From contig CM054155.1 in the NCBI GenBank assembly GCA_028751875.1, positions 52,580,300 to 52,644,299 of the forward strand: a stretch of DNA of 64,000 bases, given 5' to 3'. Positions 22,298 through 34,080 of this stretch are shown here, one piece after another. The position numbers were made by a program, and so were the translations under genes. Under the pieces are notes generated by a model. That model worked only from the letters and a program-made list of their open reading frames with translations. It was not told the DNA's origin and did not search any database. Each line of letters opens with the position of its first letter. The first letter of the stretch is position 1. Source of the DNA: Rapana venosa. Its lineage: Eukaryota; Mollusca; Gastropoda; Neogastropoda; Muricidae.

Positions 22298-22378
22298 CCA
22301 TCTTCTCTGCCCAGGCTCCATTAAAGCATAGTGCACTTTTATCCGGATGCTTTAATGAAGCATGGGCAGAGGAGATGA
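22298..22378. repeat. Large imperfect hairpin
   Basis: The left arm (CATCTTCTCTGCCCA then CCATTAAAGCAT) pairs with the right arm (ATGCTTTAATG then TGGGCAGAGGAGATG), leaving a loop of about 16 bases. It lies just inside the terminal unit of the virus-like element. Confidence 0.75.
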
Positions 22379-22573
22379 TTTCCGGCATTCACAACCTTTG
22401 GAATGCCGACACACGCATTCGCACAACACATAAATTCATAATGGACAGTGACAGCACAATGTTATAATATAACATTAATACATTAATAACATGTGTGTGT
22501 GGCAATTCAGATGTACAGCAAATCTCAACCCATTTCATTTTATATTTATCGAAACGAAATATAAATATAAAAT

Positions 22574-22668
22574 CGGGACTACCGGGGCTCGAACTGGGAA
22601 CCACCAACCAAACACCAATTTGTCTTGGCCAAGACGACAAACTGCTAGCAAGTCTGCCACCCCGGAGG
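22574..22668 (-). other. tRNA-like sequence beside the ATPase gene
   Basis: The minus strand has an acceptor-like CCGGGG, an A-box-like GTGGCAGACTTGCTAGCAG, a perfect small stem GTCTTG/CAAGAC in the anticodon position, and a B-box GTTCGAGCCCC pairing back to the acceptor. It could be a class-II tRNA-like gene or a SINE head. A noisy copy is at about 25,780-25,895. I could not fold it rigorously. Confidence 0.4.
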
Positions 22669-22875
22669 GCGAAGATTGTGTAAAATATTAACTATATAAC
22701 TTTCAGCTTAGTATGGTGCAATAACCAGCTGGCTTTCTGATTGGCTGAATGACTCGCCGCGAGGCGGCTGGCCTAGTACACACAGCCACACAGCCAGATG
22801 ATGATTCAATCAATATAGTATGTGTGTCTCGCTGCATGTTCTTGTATGTGTTTTTTAAAAAAAAGCTATTGGGTT

Positions 22876-23500
22876 TTACTCGACACAATATCTTGTTGGT
22901 TGATCTGTTTTTAGTATTAGTTTACTATGCTTTGAGCTTCTGAGTTTTAGTTTTATTCTTTCTCTTTCTTGTCCGTCTGTAATAACATCATTCTCCCGAA
23001 GGCAATTATTAAACCCATCTCTGTCTTTCATGTGAAAAATTACAACGACTTTGATCTGTTCACGGTAATCTTTTAATATGCTATTATATTTTTGTGTCAG
23101 CAACCAAACAGATATCTGTGCATGTCTCCCACTGAAAGCGAGCTTAGACAAACTATTCCTTTTCTTAACAATGTCACGCTCTGCTGAGCAGTCGTCTATT
23201 AAGAAAAGGGTCTGCCTATTTTCAAAGAGCCTGTAATAGTATTCTAAACACTCGCTTAGTCTGTCAGAGGGATTGACTATAATTACATTCTCATCTGACC
23301 AAATAATTCGTCTCTCTCTGTATGTTTATTGGGTTTTGCAGTGTTGGACAGAATATAACAATGAACTCGAAATGATTTTTGTACACTGTTTGTAATAAAT
23401 CTAAAACAAATACAGTCTTGCCACAGCCAGTTTGCCCGCATATTAGAGAACAGTGTGCTTCTTTTGGTAGAAAACTTAGCTGGTCCATTAGTAAACAATT
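22876..23500 (-). pseudogene. A32/FtsK-like genome-packaging ATPase
   Basis: A minus-strand NTPase of the kind that pumps DNA into capsids in Polintons/Mavericks, adintoviruses and related dsDNA viruses. Visible motifs are Walker A GQTGCGKT at about residues 18-25, a Walker B of form LFLIDDCSAE about 80 residues later, then GRHAQISVWLLTQ (sensor-like Gln) and KDRDGFNNCLRENDV near the end. Length is about 200 residues, slightly short of the usual 220-260. One frame break near 23,290-23,310 separates the Walker A and Walker B parts; it may be a sequencing error. It lies inside the inverted terminal units and next to a tRNA-like sequence. Confidence 0.8.
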
Positions 23501-23784
23501 TCTTTTAGTCTGTTTCCTTCTATGTTGAGCTGTGCATCCATCACTACAAAATAGATATATTTTATGGGCACATCATTTTCTTCCTCTTTCTCTATTTTTT
23601 ATTTTCTATTTAGCAGCGAAGATGTGTGTTACACTTCTCCTTCTTATCCAGTAGACTCTTTCTTATGTTATGTCTGCTTGACTAAACCAAGGTAGATGTC
23701 ATCACAAAAGTTTCGTTCGCAATTCATGTTGTCTATCTTTATTCAATATATTTGGTGTAAATTAATTGCGTGGTGTTCTTGACA

Positions 23785-24120
23785 ATGTGTTGATAAGTTG
23801 TTGATAAGTTGTTGATTGGGGACTTGTTATTCTGACAAGTTCTTTAATATAGTTATGTTTTAGGGGTTGTCTTGTTAAGTCTTATAAGTTCTTGGTAGTT
23901 CTTGTATTTCGTTGTTAATAAGTTCTTGGTAAGTTCTTGATAAGGTGTTGATAAAGTTGTTAATAAGTTACTTGACAGTTCTTTATAAGTTCTTTGTAAG
24001 TTCTTGATAAAGTTACTTGAAAAGTTGTTTAATAAAGAGTTCTTGACAAGTTCTTGATAGCTTATTGATAAGTGTTGATTAAGTTGGACAAGTTGTTAAT
24101 AATGTTCTTGACAAGTTTTC
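23785..24120. repeat. Degenerate minisatellite (AAGTTCTTGATA-like unit)
   Basis: Many irregular repeats of about 12 bases around AAGTTCTTGATA and AAGTTGTTGATA, with frequent single-base indels. The exact copy is at 40,169-40,504. Confidence 0.75.
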
Positions 24121-24219
24121 TTGGATTAAGATATTGTTTTAGACATAAAGTTCCCATAATTTTATAGTTGTACCCATGCAAATAATAAATTGTATTACTT
24201 TCAGTTTTTGTATGAGTGA

Positions 24220-24405
24220 TAGGGGAATAAAAAAAGCAGAGTCAGGTAAACTGCTTAGTTTTTTTATAAATCCTATGCATGTTTTGGTATCGATGAGGCG
24301 AAAGCCGAATCGGACCAAAGTTGCTGGTTTTGGATAATATTCAATTAAATATAAAAAGTATGTGGTTGAGTCTTGTAGTCGGCTTCTTTTTTCCCTATCT
24401 CTTCT
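24220..24405. repeat. Inverted, noisy copy of the 159-bp terminal unit
   Basis: The reverse complement of this stretch follows 22,079-22,237 base for base with small indels, including both ends. An exact duplicate lies at 40,604-40,789. Confidence 0.75.
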
Positions 24406-24937
24406 ACCACTAACTCACAAACCAATACAGAAAGTCCAATGCACTGACACTACTTTCCTTAAATCTTTAAAAAAAACTTTAAAAAAAACAAAAAACAAAC
24501 CCATTCTTTTATCACAGGAATACCACTTCTTATAGGTGCAATTGAAGAGATGTCCAACCAAAGGCAAGCCTCAGAACAGATGCATCTCTTCCCTGACCTC
24601 CAGGACCAAAAGATGAAATCGTATCTCTTATGTACCAGGGAAAACACTTACTACTTCAGGGGGCTATTCATTGACATACTACTCACCTAAAGCATAAAGA
24701 ATAAAATAATCCAATATATGCACAGCTTGCAAAAACAATACAAAGGAACAGACACAGGTCTGTTCAGATCAAGGAACATCTCTCTAATGTTTCTCCCAAA
24801 AACATATAACAAATACCAAAAGCAAAACTAATAAAAACAAAATAATGGTCAAAATTGTAAAAAAATAAATAATATTAATAAAGGAGACAGGAGAAGTTCC
24901 AGTAAAAGGTATGAAAAGAAAAAACTGGAAAAGAAAA

Positions 24938-25082
24938 AAAACAGGTGATGAGGTGGAGAGCGGAGGCGTGGGATGAGAGAGAGAGAGAGAGTAGAGAATG
25001 AGGTTTGAGAGGAGAGATTGAGGAGAAGAGATGATGGTGAGTTGGAGGAGATGGGGAGAGAGGAGTAGATGAGAGAGGGAGA
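24938..25082. repeat. Purine-rich (GA) tract
   Basis: About 140 bp of almost pure A/G with GAGA cores on the plus strand; duplicated at 41,322-41,466. Confidence 0.8.
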
Positions 25083-25128
25083 ACCTATTGAAGTTGAAAA
25101 TCCGAATTATTGAGTTCTATGCAAAAAC

Positions 25129-25479
25129 TTATCTATAAGGAATCCGTTCCTGTGAGGATGAATCTGTATTCAGCGTGAGGCTGTGCAATTGATACCAAGC
25201 ATTTTTTGAAGATGAGAGTGAAGAATCTGAGTGGTCTGTAGTTGTCCAAGGCATGCAGTAAGTTCTAGAAGAGTGAGAAGGGAGATTTTTTCCGAGTCTT
25301 GAAGGTGTAGAAGCGTATTTTAGCGTTGTGGATCTACGGAGGGTGGGGGGGCGTGTTGTTGGCACGATAGCAGACTGAAAATGATGGAATGACATCTTGG
25401 AATACAAAATGGCTGTTCGAGTTGTTTCAAAAAACTTTTTCAAGGACGTTAGGAGAGAAACGGTTTGATTAGAAATCAA
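25129..25479 (-). other. 116-residue open frame, no known domain
   Basis: A Ser/Thr-rich frame starting MISNQTVSLLTSLKK with no recognisable motif. It exists twice only because it lies in duplication block A. Coding status is doubtful. Confidence 0.15.
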
Positions 25480-25654
25480 AACTTAAAGTCTTCCAGCAAT
25501 GCTAGGAATTAAGGTCATTCTTTTTGAGTAGAGGTCCAACTTTTGCAGTGTTTGAAAGCGATGAAAACAATTCCTGAAAGAAAGATTAGTTTTGCTATAT
25601 TCGTTACAGTGTGTATAAGCTATGGAAGGACAACTCCATGAAAGTGGAAACGGC

Positions 25655-26985
25655 GTCTGGTTATATATAAACATTAAATAATACTTAATAACAGTGTTTG
25701 TGTGGCTAATTCAGCGAGTTTCAGCAAATTCTCAAACCCCATTTCATTTAATATTTATTCACGAAACGAAATAAGAAATATAAAATCGTGGGGACTTAAA
25801 CGGACTCGGAACTGGGGGGGAACCACCCAACCTAAAACACCATTTGTCTTGGCAAGACGAAAACTGCTAGCAAGTCGGCCACCCCGGAGGCGAAGATGTG
25901 TAAAAATATGTACTCTATATAACTTTCAGCTAGTATGGGGCATTTAACCAGCTGGACTTTACTGATATTGGATGAATGACTGCCGCGAGGCGGTGATGGC
26001 CTAGTACACTCAGCCACTCAGCCGATGTTGATAATCAATATTGTTTGTGTGTTCTCGCTGCATGTTTTTAGTATGTGTTTAAAAAAAAGTATTAATTGGG
26101 TTTTTCTCGAACAATATCTTGTTGGGTTGCTGATCTTGTTTTAGTGGTGTTTTACTATGCTTTGAGCTTCTGTTGTTTTTCAGTTTTATTCTTTCTCTTT
26201 CTGGTCCCGTCTCGTTAATAAACATCTTTCTCACGAAGGTATTTTTAAACCCATCTCTGTCTTTCATGTGAAAAAATTACAACGACTTTGATCGGTTCAC
26301 GGTAATCTGTTTAATTTGCTATTATATTTTTGTGTCAGCCAACCAAACAGAATATATGTGCTTGTATCCATATGAAAGCTGAGCTTTAGACCATACTATT
26401 CCTTTTCTTAAATATGTCACCGCTCTGATGTGCAGTCGTTATTTAGAAAAAGGGTTTCTGCCTTATTTTCAAGACCTGTAATAGTATTCATAAACACTCG
26501 CTTAGGTCTGTCAGAGGGGATTGGACTATATTATATCTCTTATCTGAACCAAATAAATCGTCTCTCTCTGAATGTTCTTATTGTGGGATGTCCAGTGTGG
26601 AAGACAGTCAGACCAGAAACCAGGATCAGACTTACCATGACCGACCCTAGACTGAACAGACCTCAACAGAAAGACAGAAAGAACATTCGGGAAGATAACA
26701 ATGAAACTCGAAATGGAGTTGTTGTACACAGTTTGTAATAACTCTAAAAACAATTACAAGTCTTGCACACAGCCAGTTTGCCCGCATATTAGGATGAACA
26801 GTGATGCTTCTTTTGGTTGGATAACTTAGCGGTTTATGTAGTAATCACATTTCTTTTAGTCTGTTTCCTTCTATGTTGAGCTGTGCATCCATCACTACAA
26901 ATAGATATAGTTTTATGGGCATGCATGTCTTCTTTCCTCTTTCTATATTTGTATAGTTATTCATTTGAGCCGTTTTTCAATGCGT
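25655..26985 (-). pseudogene. Second, error-rich copy of the ATPase module
   Basis: It follows 22,462-23,600 in the same order and orientation: the tRNA-like part, the 3' flank, the KDRDGF motif region (26,079-26,267), and traces of the Walker A half up to about 26,850. It differs by frequent one-base insertions and deletions and by an insertion of about 90 bp near 26,590-26,690. The indel-dominated pattern, with few substitutions, looks like an uncorrected long read more than evolutionary decay. It is either a diverged tandem copy or an assembly duplicate. Confidence 0.7.
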
Positions 26986-29900
26986 CTTTCCTGAAACAAT
27001 TGCCAGCTGATCATCATCTCGTGATCTTAAGTCAACCACATTATGCATATTGAGATATGATTTGGGATTCATGAAGCCTAACATCTTGTGATGTAAAGTT
27101 TTTGTTGTAACACCAGTAGTGGTTTCATTATGTGTATGCCAGAACCGCTCCAAAGTATTTTCTTACCTCATCAAGTGTTGATTTGGTAAATAAACCCGGT
27201 TGGCACTTAGACTTGTTTTGGCTAGACCCTCTTTATGACTATGATAAATGTTTAATACGAGGATATCTAAACAACCTCTCTATTATTGGACAAGGGGTCG
27301 GCCTGGGTCTTAAAATGCTTTTAATTTTCATTTTATATGATCTTGCACGGACGTGGGGTTCAGATTTATGTTCCACTTACAGTATTGCTTTACTCTGAAT
27401 TATTTGGGCCATGGTTTCTTTAAGCACTCTGTATAATAAACTAGCAAGCAATTGATGTTTAATTGCTGTGACAATTCATGCGTGACATGCTCCTAGGTTG
27501 ATGACATACATCATACTCAAGTTTTACACAGTTATTTTGTACTTTGCGGTCAGACGTCACTGGGTTGTAATAACACGGAGCACTGTCATTAAAGTCAGCT
27601 CATACGACAGTCTGTCTCACCCCCCCTAGTGCACCCTGATAAGTAGGCATTTGAAGGCTGAGCAGTTCTATAGTCAAGAGGAATACAAACTGGTTACCAT
27701 AGGATTTTGTACTATGCAGCATTCTTTTTTCCTGTTTCCCTTATCAGCAGATCCTAACTCTGTGTTTTTAGTCCACATCATGCCTATACGGTTATGCACT
27801 TGAAAATAATGCATCATCTCTTTTTTTTCTTTTGTCAAAAATAAATCATGTATTAGTCAAGAATATGTCTGCATTAGTACAATGATAGGACTTCCCTGCC
27901 TTCTAGTTGACACTAATCTTTTTTATAATCAGACCATACCTACAGTTTGCTTACACACTTCTGTTTGGATATGCTGCAGATTCTTAGTTCAATCTGAAAG
28001 GCAAGCCTTGTTGTTCCCTGAACAATGGACATCTTCTTTTCCTAAATTAGGTAACCAACAGTCAGAATCTGATTTTCATCAATAGTGGAGGGGTTGTTTG
28101 TAATAATCGATGGACTGTCCGTTTTCCTTTTATGCCTAAGGCGTTCATGTAACGTCTGTTAGGGATCATGGATTGTTCCAAATGTTTGTTGCGCCATCTT
28201 TTTATAAGTTGCAATTAAAACAAACAATAATAGAATTAAAATGGAAGACTTGATATAGAAATGGTATGATCTTGTGTTTTTATCACGGCTGATGTATGAG
28301 TGAACGCGGCAACATCTGTGTAGCACCCTTGAATTCAGTCTGAAGAGATTTATAAGAAAGGCTGAGTAAAGATGTTCTAAACAAAGGGTTTGGTGAAACC
28401 ACGCCAGAAAGTCCTATGACACACATATACTGACTCATGATATGGACAACAAAGACATATACTGTATGATCATAACTGATACAGGAGAAAAGGTGTTATG
28501 AAACAAAGAAATATAACAACCATCTAGTTTTTAGCAAAAAATAAATCAAGCAGAGGACTTAAGGTTGATTTTGCAGAGAAAACTTGTATTCGTGATGCAT
28601 GACTACTAGCAGACTGCTCTACAAAAGCTGTTGCACTAATACAAAATGCTGAACAAAACATAACAACCATAACTTTTGAAAGTCTACCACATTGAATGAC
28701 CTAGCTCAGTTTGCCATACACTACCATCTGAAAACTATTTCATAGAGTTGGTAAACTAGCTTTCACACAAGCAGCGAAGACACCAGCACTGAAAAAATAA
28801 ATGAGCAACCCCTACCCATGCAGAAGAAATATTGGGTCTCAAATCATGCATCTTCAGAGTATTAGAGGCGAACTGGCAATTTTCTTTGTGCATAGGTAAA
28901 GTAAGGTTGACGAACTCTTAGACCGAGTGGAAAAGCAGAAGCTAGCAAGAAGCAGACGATGCAAATCTTGGACATGGGAAGTAAAAGACAAGAAATCAAA
29001 CAGCAGTTCTTAATAAATCTGCAAGATGAACCGCATCCTAGCAAGATTAGAGGTCTTAAATCAATAACAGAGAACAAGCTAACGATCTCAGTTTTACAGC
29101 TAAAGAAACATTTACAACGAATTCCTTTATGAAAAATTTTTGTACAATCACAATCCCCAAACTCGCCAAAGAAAGATCCGTACACTGTTTCGCGAGCAAG
29201 GCATAACCTTGTCGTTTATATTTACGCATTAGAGGTTTCGACCTATTAGCACACTTAGTATATGCGCTGTCAGGAAGCACCCACTTCCGCCACCACCACC
29301 TACCACCACCTTCCGCCCCACACTATGCACAGCCTGGCGTTAGGAAACAACTCGGTCACTTAGCTGGTGCCTATTTATAAAAATTAGCTTCAATGCGGGC
29401 CATGCATTCTGTATAATCTGTCTCTGTTTTAGTGGCTATTATCAACAAGCATAGGAAAGGTGTGGGATTTTATGGCATGTGCATTTATGGGCATTACTGT
29501 TTTAGTTGTCGGGCTTTCTTCTTTCTAAAATAAGATAAGCAAGACCCGCTTTAAAACATGTATACCATGTTAATGCCAGTTATTCGTCATAGTGTCTGTC
29601 TCTTACAAGGGGAATATATTATGTGTTTGGGTTGGCCTATGTGGCAGGGGGTGTAGTTCTTTCCTTGTTTCTTGTGGCGGGTTATCTTCTTATACGACTG
29701 CGGGTGGATTGTTTACACTTTCATTTTTTCCATAGCAGCAAACTTACAAATCTCCAGGCTATAATAATATAGGGGTTTGTTGTTTGTATTGTTTATTTGT
29801 AAACTGCTTGGTGGAAGGCGCGTATTATTTAACCATGTCCTATAGCAAATGTCGACCCCTTAGAACACGTGCATAGTGTATGAAAATCTTGATAATGCTT

Positions 29901-32900
29901 GATGCTTAATGGTGAGGTCTCGATGAGTTAATACTGTCTTCAGATTGCTAGAATCTGATTCTGTGATCAATACCCTTGTGGTCACCATTAATTCTTACAT
30001 TTTACTGTCTGTGCCTGTGCACCACAGCACATGCACACTCATAGGTTCTCTACGAGTCATTATCCGTTCTATTATGGTGGTGTTAACCTTCACTGTTATC
30101 AAGTATTAATATGTTGTTCCACGTATGTCTTGCTATTTGTTCTTATTTGAAAAATAAAAGAACACTCTGGCACCGCCAGTTGTGAGAAAGATGTATTTGG
30201 CGGCCACCAGTTAAAGTTATACCTCCCTCGTGACCACCCCACAAACAATACAGGAGTCCCCCCTACCCATGATATTTACTGTCTTGTTATCCTTGTCTGA
30301 TTACAGTCTTAGAATCCAATATTAATCTCAGTGCATATCGGCCTCTCTTCGATTCATGTTTAATCCTACTATTTTATAAAGGGATTGAAATTATCTAATC
30401 AGGGGGCAATGGAACCTGAGCTAAGATAAACACGTTCATGACCTGATTGTACACATGAAACACTGTACACAGACTTTACTAATGGTTTGGATGGTGCATT
30501 TGGGACAGCTTATGACACACACACAGCCACCCGTTAGTTGCACAGTAGATAGAATAAGTTTAAGTGGTTTTGGTTTATTTTAAAACTGTTATAGGATTTG
30601 AACTACCATGCTTTCGCAGTGAACATCCTCCTGATTTGGTGGGGTTAGTTTGTCTTCTCAGTGGATACTGGAACTTCTTACTTCGAAGTATTCATGGTCT
30701 CTGACACAGCAAACATCTAGCATTCATTAAAGTTATAGTCTTAGGGTTATTAGTGAGGCACTGCATTGGATTTTGCATCACTTTTATATTTGACATTATT
30801 TTTCTATAGCTTGATATATAATGTTTTTCTCACTAACATTACATCCAGTAAGGTGTACCTGCTCAAAGTAGCCTTTCATATTGTACAACCAGTCTGTCAA
30901 CACAATATTGAGTTTGCTTGTGCACGAGGTTCTTCTACAAATATCATGGACCAAACATCGACAGCAGCAACAACTGGATTAAAAAGAGATTACTAGAAAT
31001 AGCAGCGCTTAAAAACATTTACTGTGCAAGGCGGGTTAGTTTGATTTCGCACTACTGGAAAAGGAGCTTTTCATCCAGCTGGTTTCACAGAAAAAGACTC
31101 AACCTAAGCTAGGTCTATTGAGTCACTTTACAGCCACCTTCAACACGCATAGATTAATGATAGCACGAATCAATTGCATACTTGCTTGGGTTTGAACTTT
31201 GGACACATTTTCCTGGGTGGTATTGATGGTGATGCTATGAAATAACCTATTGTCTGGGGAAAAAAGACCCATGAATCCAGGGCAGTAAAGATCTTTGCTT
31301 TTTGTACATCCGGTTCAGCTATGTGTCCACACAAATCCAAAAGGGGATGAAGAAGGCTTCTTCCTACTCCACTTCTGTATCCTTTCCGAAGAATCCTGCC
31401 AACCTGCAGACGACAATGGTAACTAGTGAAATGAAGCACCAATCTGACGTTTACTACTACGTCATATGCAATGACTGAGAAGATAGGCTTCCATGAACAC
31501 TTTGGTTATGATCGAATCACAAGACGTACTACAAAGACAACGTGACTGGTAAAAATTTACATATTACATTAGAATAAAAATATAAATAAGAATATATACG
31601 TAACCATGTCAACGCGGTCCTTCTGTAATATGGCACCATGAATCATGCATACTATTGAGCTTAACAGATATGGTGATGTACTAGAGTTTGAGGAAGGTTA
31701 TGGGGATGATTTGTGTGAATTTTCGCTTAATTTGAGGATACAACCTGATGGAATTTCTACATGCGTACAGCAATAGAGAGCTAGTAAATACCTTCCTCAG
31801 TTTCCATAAACTCTGATCCAGTTGACCGTAATGTTGATAGCTGATTGCATTAGCAGATGATGATTTTACTTTCTGAGTACAACTTTTTTAAAGCTATAAA
31901 TGGCAATTCAATACCAAGCATCGACTGGCTTGATCAAGTTTGAGTTTATTTGTTCCTTTACATACGCTCTATGCGCCCTGACCTGAATAACCTTTCCTGT
32001 TTCTTTTTTTTTGAAAAGCCATAACATGCGGGACCAGTAAACATCTGCACTTGCATTATCAATCTGATAACAGAATCGAAGTAAAGATAACTAGCATTAC
32101 CGATAAGACACGGGACTTGAATTCATAGTAAAATGACTCAGTGATACTATACCATCAACCAAATTGTTCGATTCTTTCCCATACCTTTCCTATGGAATGC
32201 ATACCGTACACATGGGGGGTGTTATGAGTTGCAAGAGAAAAGGAAAGAGCTCTTTCTGGTCATGGGTGGGATTACTTTTAACTGGAAAGACCGCGACTGT
32301 GATGCCCTCAACATTTGCTAGTGATAGTCGAACATTCAGGCGGTGACAACTGACTTTTGAAGGGAAACAGTTCCATAATAAAGTCATCTTGCTCTTGACC
32401 CACACAGATAACACAATTAGATCCCTCGATATACACCCATACATTGACCTCAGTTGCAGTTTTTACAAGTTGTTGTACTGACCGACAATCAATTACAAGA
32501 CTTTCTGAATATGATATTCCAATAAAAAATTACACACACGTTTTTTAAACAGTATAAAGAAGTAGATGCGATCAATAAATATCCTATAAAGTCCTAGTGC
32601 ACCCGGATCCTGAACCTTTTAATGATAATGCTAAATTCCTTTCGTTTGAACAAAAACATTACACAGATGGCGCATGAACCATTTGAGCAACAAATAGAAA
32701 GTATACAAAATGCAGGCCGTATGGTAAAGTTCAGCATTTACTGTGTTGAGCTCTATTACTAAGGTACAGAAACTCTGGTCTACAGCCGCCCAGCAGGAAC
32801 ATGGCATTGCTCTCTTTGGGCTCTGGAATTGGTGACACTCCTGCATTATAATTGGGCTCGGTTTCAATAACAGTTCAGGAGCCTGTTCATTTGTCACTTC

Positions 32901-34080
32901 AGTCTGTTCGTAGAAGGTTTGGTGCTTTTTCTAGAAAAACATGATCGCTGTTGTTGCCGTGACATAGGCCAGCTAAGCTCATTCAGAATCATTAATTTGC
33001 AAATAAGACTAAACTGATTCACAATATCAGAAGAGGAGGTTCTAAGCGTACTTCAGGGATGATCCTACGATGGACATAAAAGCGGCAAAAGTGCCGTCCT
33101 CCAGAACAAACACACAAGCTTATCCTGTGGTCAATTGACGCAATTAAAAATAGAATTTTATAAAAAAAAGGGTTTACTGCTTGGCCTGGAGAATATCAGC
33201 ATGTGTACGCGATTAAGAGCTAAGAATTACCTGTGGTACAATTCACTGCTTCATTCCGTAGCAAAAAACAATAATCAAGACACCAATTAAATTAATTAAT
33301 TAATTAATTTTTCTTACTATATGAGTCTAGACTGATTTTAGTGGAGGCTCAGTATGAACAACGTGTTTCAGACAATAGAGCTGAGGGTTACTACTAGCGC
33401 CATAAACTAGTTGTACTGAGCATTCATGATTGCATCGCATACAATGTCCAGACTAAGGGGGATCAAATCGCAACCACCAGTAAAGGGCATTTAGTTGCTG
33501 TTGATGTGCTATACAACACATGCCAAAACATAAGTGGAACTAACTATAATGTGTCAACAACACAATCAAGCTCTGAACTTCCTTTGAAGTGCTTAATGCA
33601 AACATGCGGCGAGATGGACTGATGCGCACGCAACTTTGAGTCATTGCGGCAGAAAAGAAACGCAAGAAGTTGGACGGGGATCGTGTAAGCGGACAAGTTA
33701 GTAAGGTCTTAATATAGAGTTAAAGGAAACAAAGTTTCGCCTATTGTTCGGTAGATAGTTACATTCCCTTGTCACATTGATATTAGTTCGCAAAACGTGC
33801 TTGTGCTGATACATTAGAACTAAAGAGGACAAAAGTGTTTTATGTGGGTTGTGGGTGGGTCTGGCTATGTTATTTCATGTAACAAAGATGCCGAGAGAGT
33901 TTCAAACTATCATGAACTATTGCCAACAAACGCTCAACTTTAACCAGCCCATAGAACTTTCCTGAGCGGGTTAAGAGTATGTCTCTGTGTGGAAAACTAT
34001 ATTCCTCATCACACAGTGTTTTTGTGTACAATTGGATGATGATGCTCTGGCAGTACTCTTGTGGATTTTAAGACCACGGT
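26986..34080. other. Interior of the virus-like element, genes unresolved
   Basis: About 7 kb between the ATPase module and the polymerase. Polinton-type elements normally carry capsid, penton, protease and often integrase genes here, but I could not confirm any: open frames are all under 110 residues and, given the error density in the neighbouring polymerase, real genes would be fragmented. One minus-strand frame at 31,170-31,442 (containing GRILRKGYRSGVGRSLLHPL) is weakly like small basic minor-capsid proteins, but not enough to call. Confidence 0.4.

Larger units (their letters stand above)
23612..25549. repeat. Exact duplication block A, first copy
   Basis: 1938 bp that recur at 39,996-41,933, as far as reading by eye and identical predicted peptides can show. 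The offset is exactly 16,384. Beyond 25,549 the two copies stay similar but noisy for about 115 bp, then part. It includes a minisatellite, an inverted copy of the terminal unit and a GA-rich tract. Its left junction at about 23,600 departs from the path of the noisy ATPase copy at 26,940, so one join is probably artificial. Confidence 0.9.

Noticed and set aside
28862..29280. Minus-strand frames as a capsid gene of the element
   Set aside because: Basic and Cys-containing but I could not match them to any double-jelly-roll, penton or protease motif.
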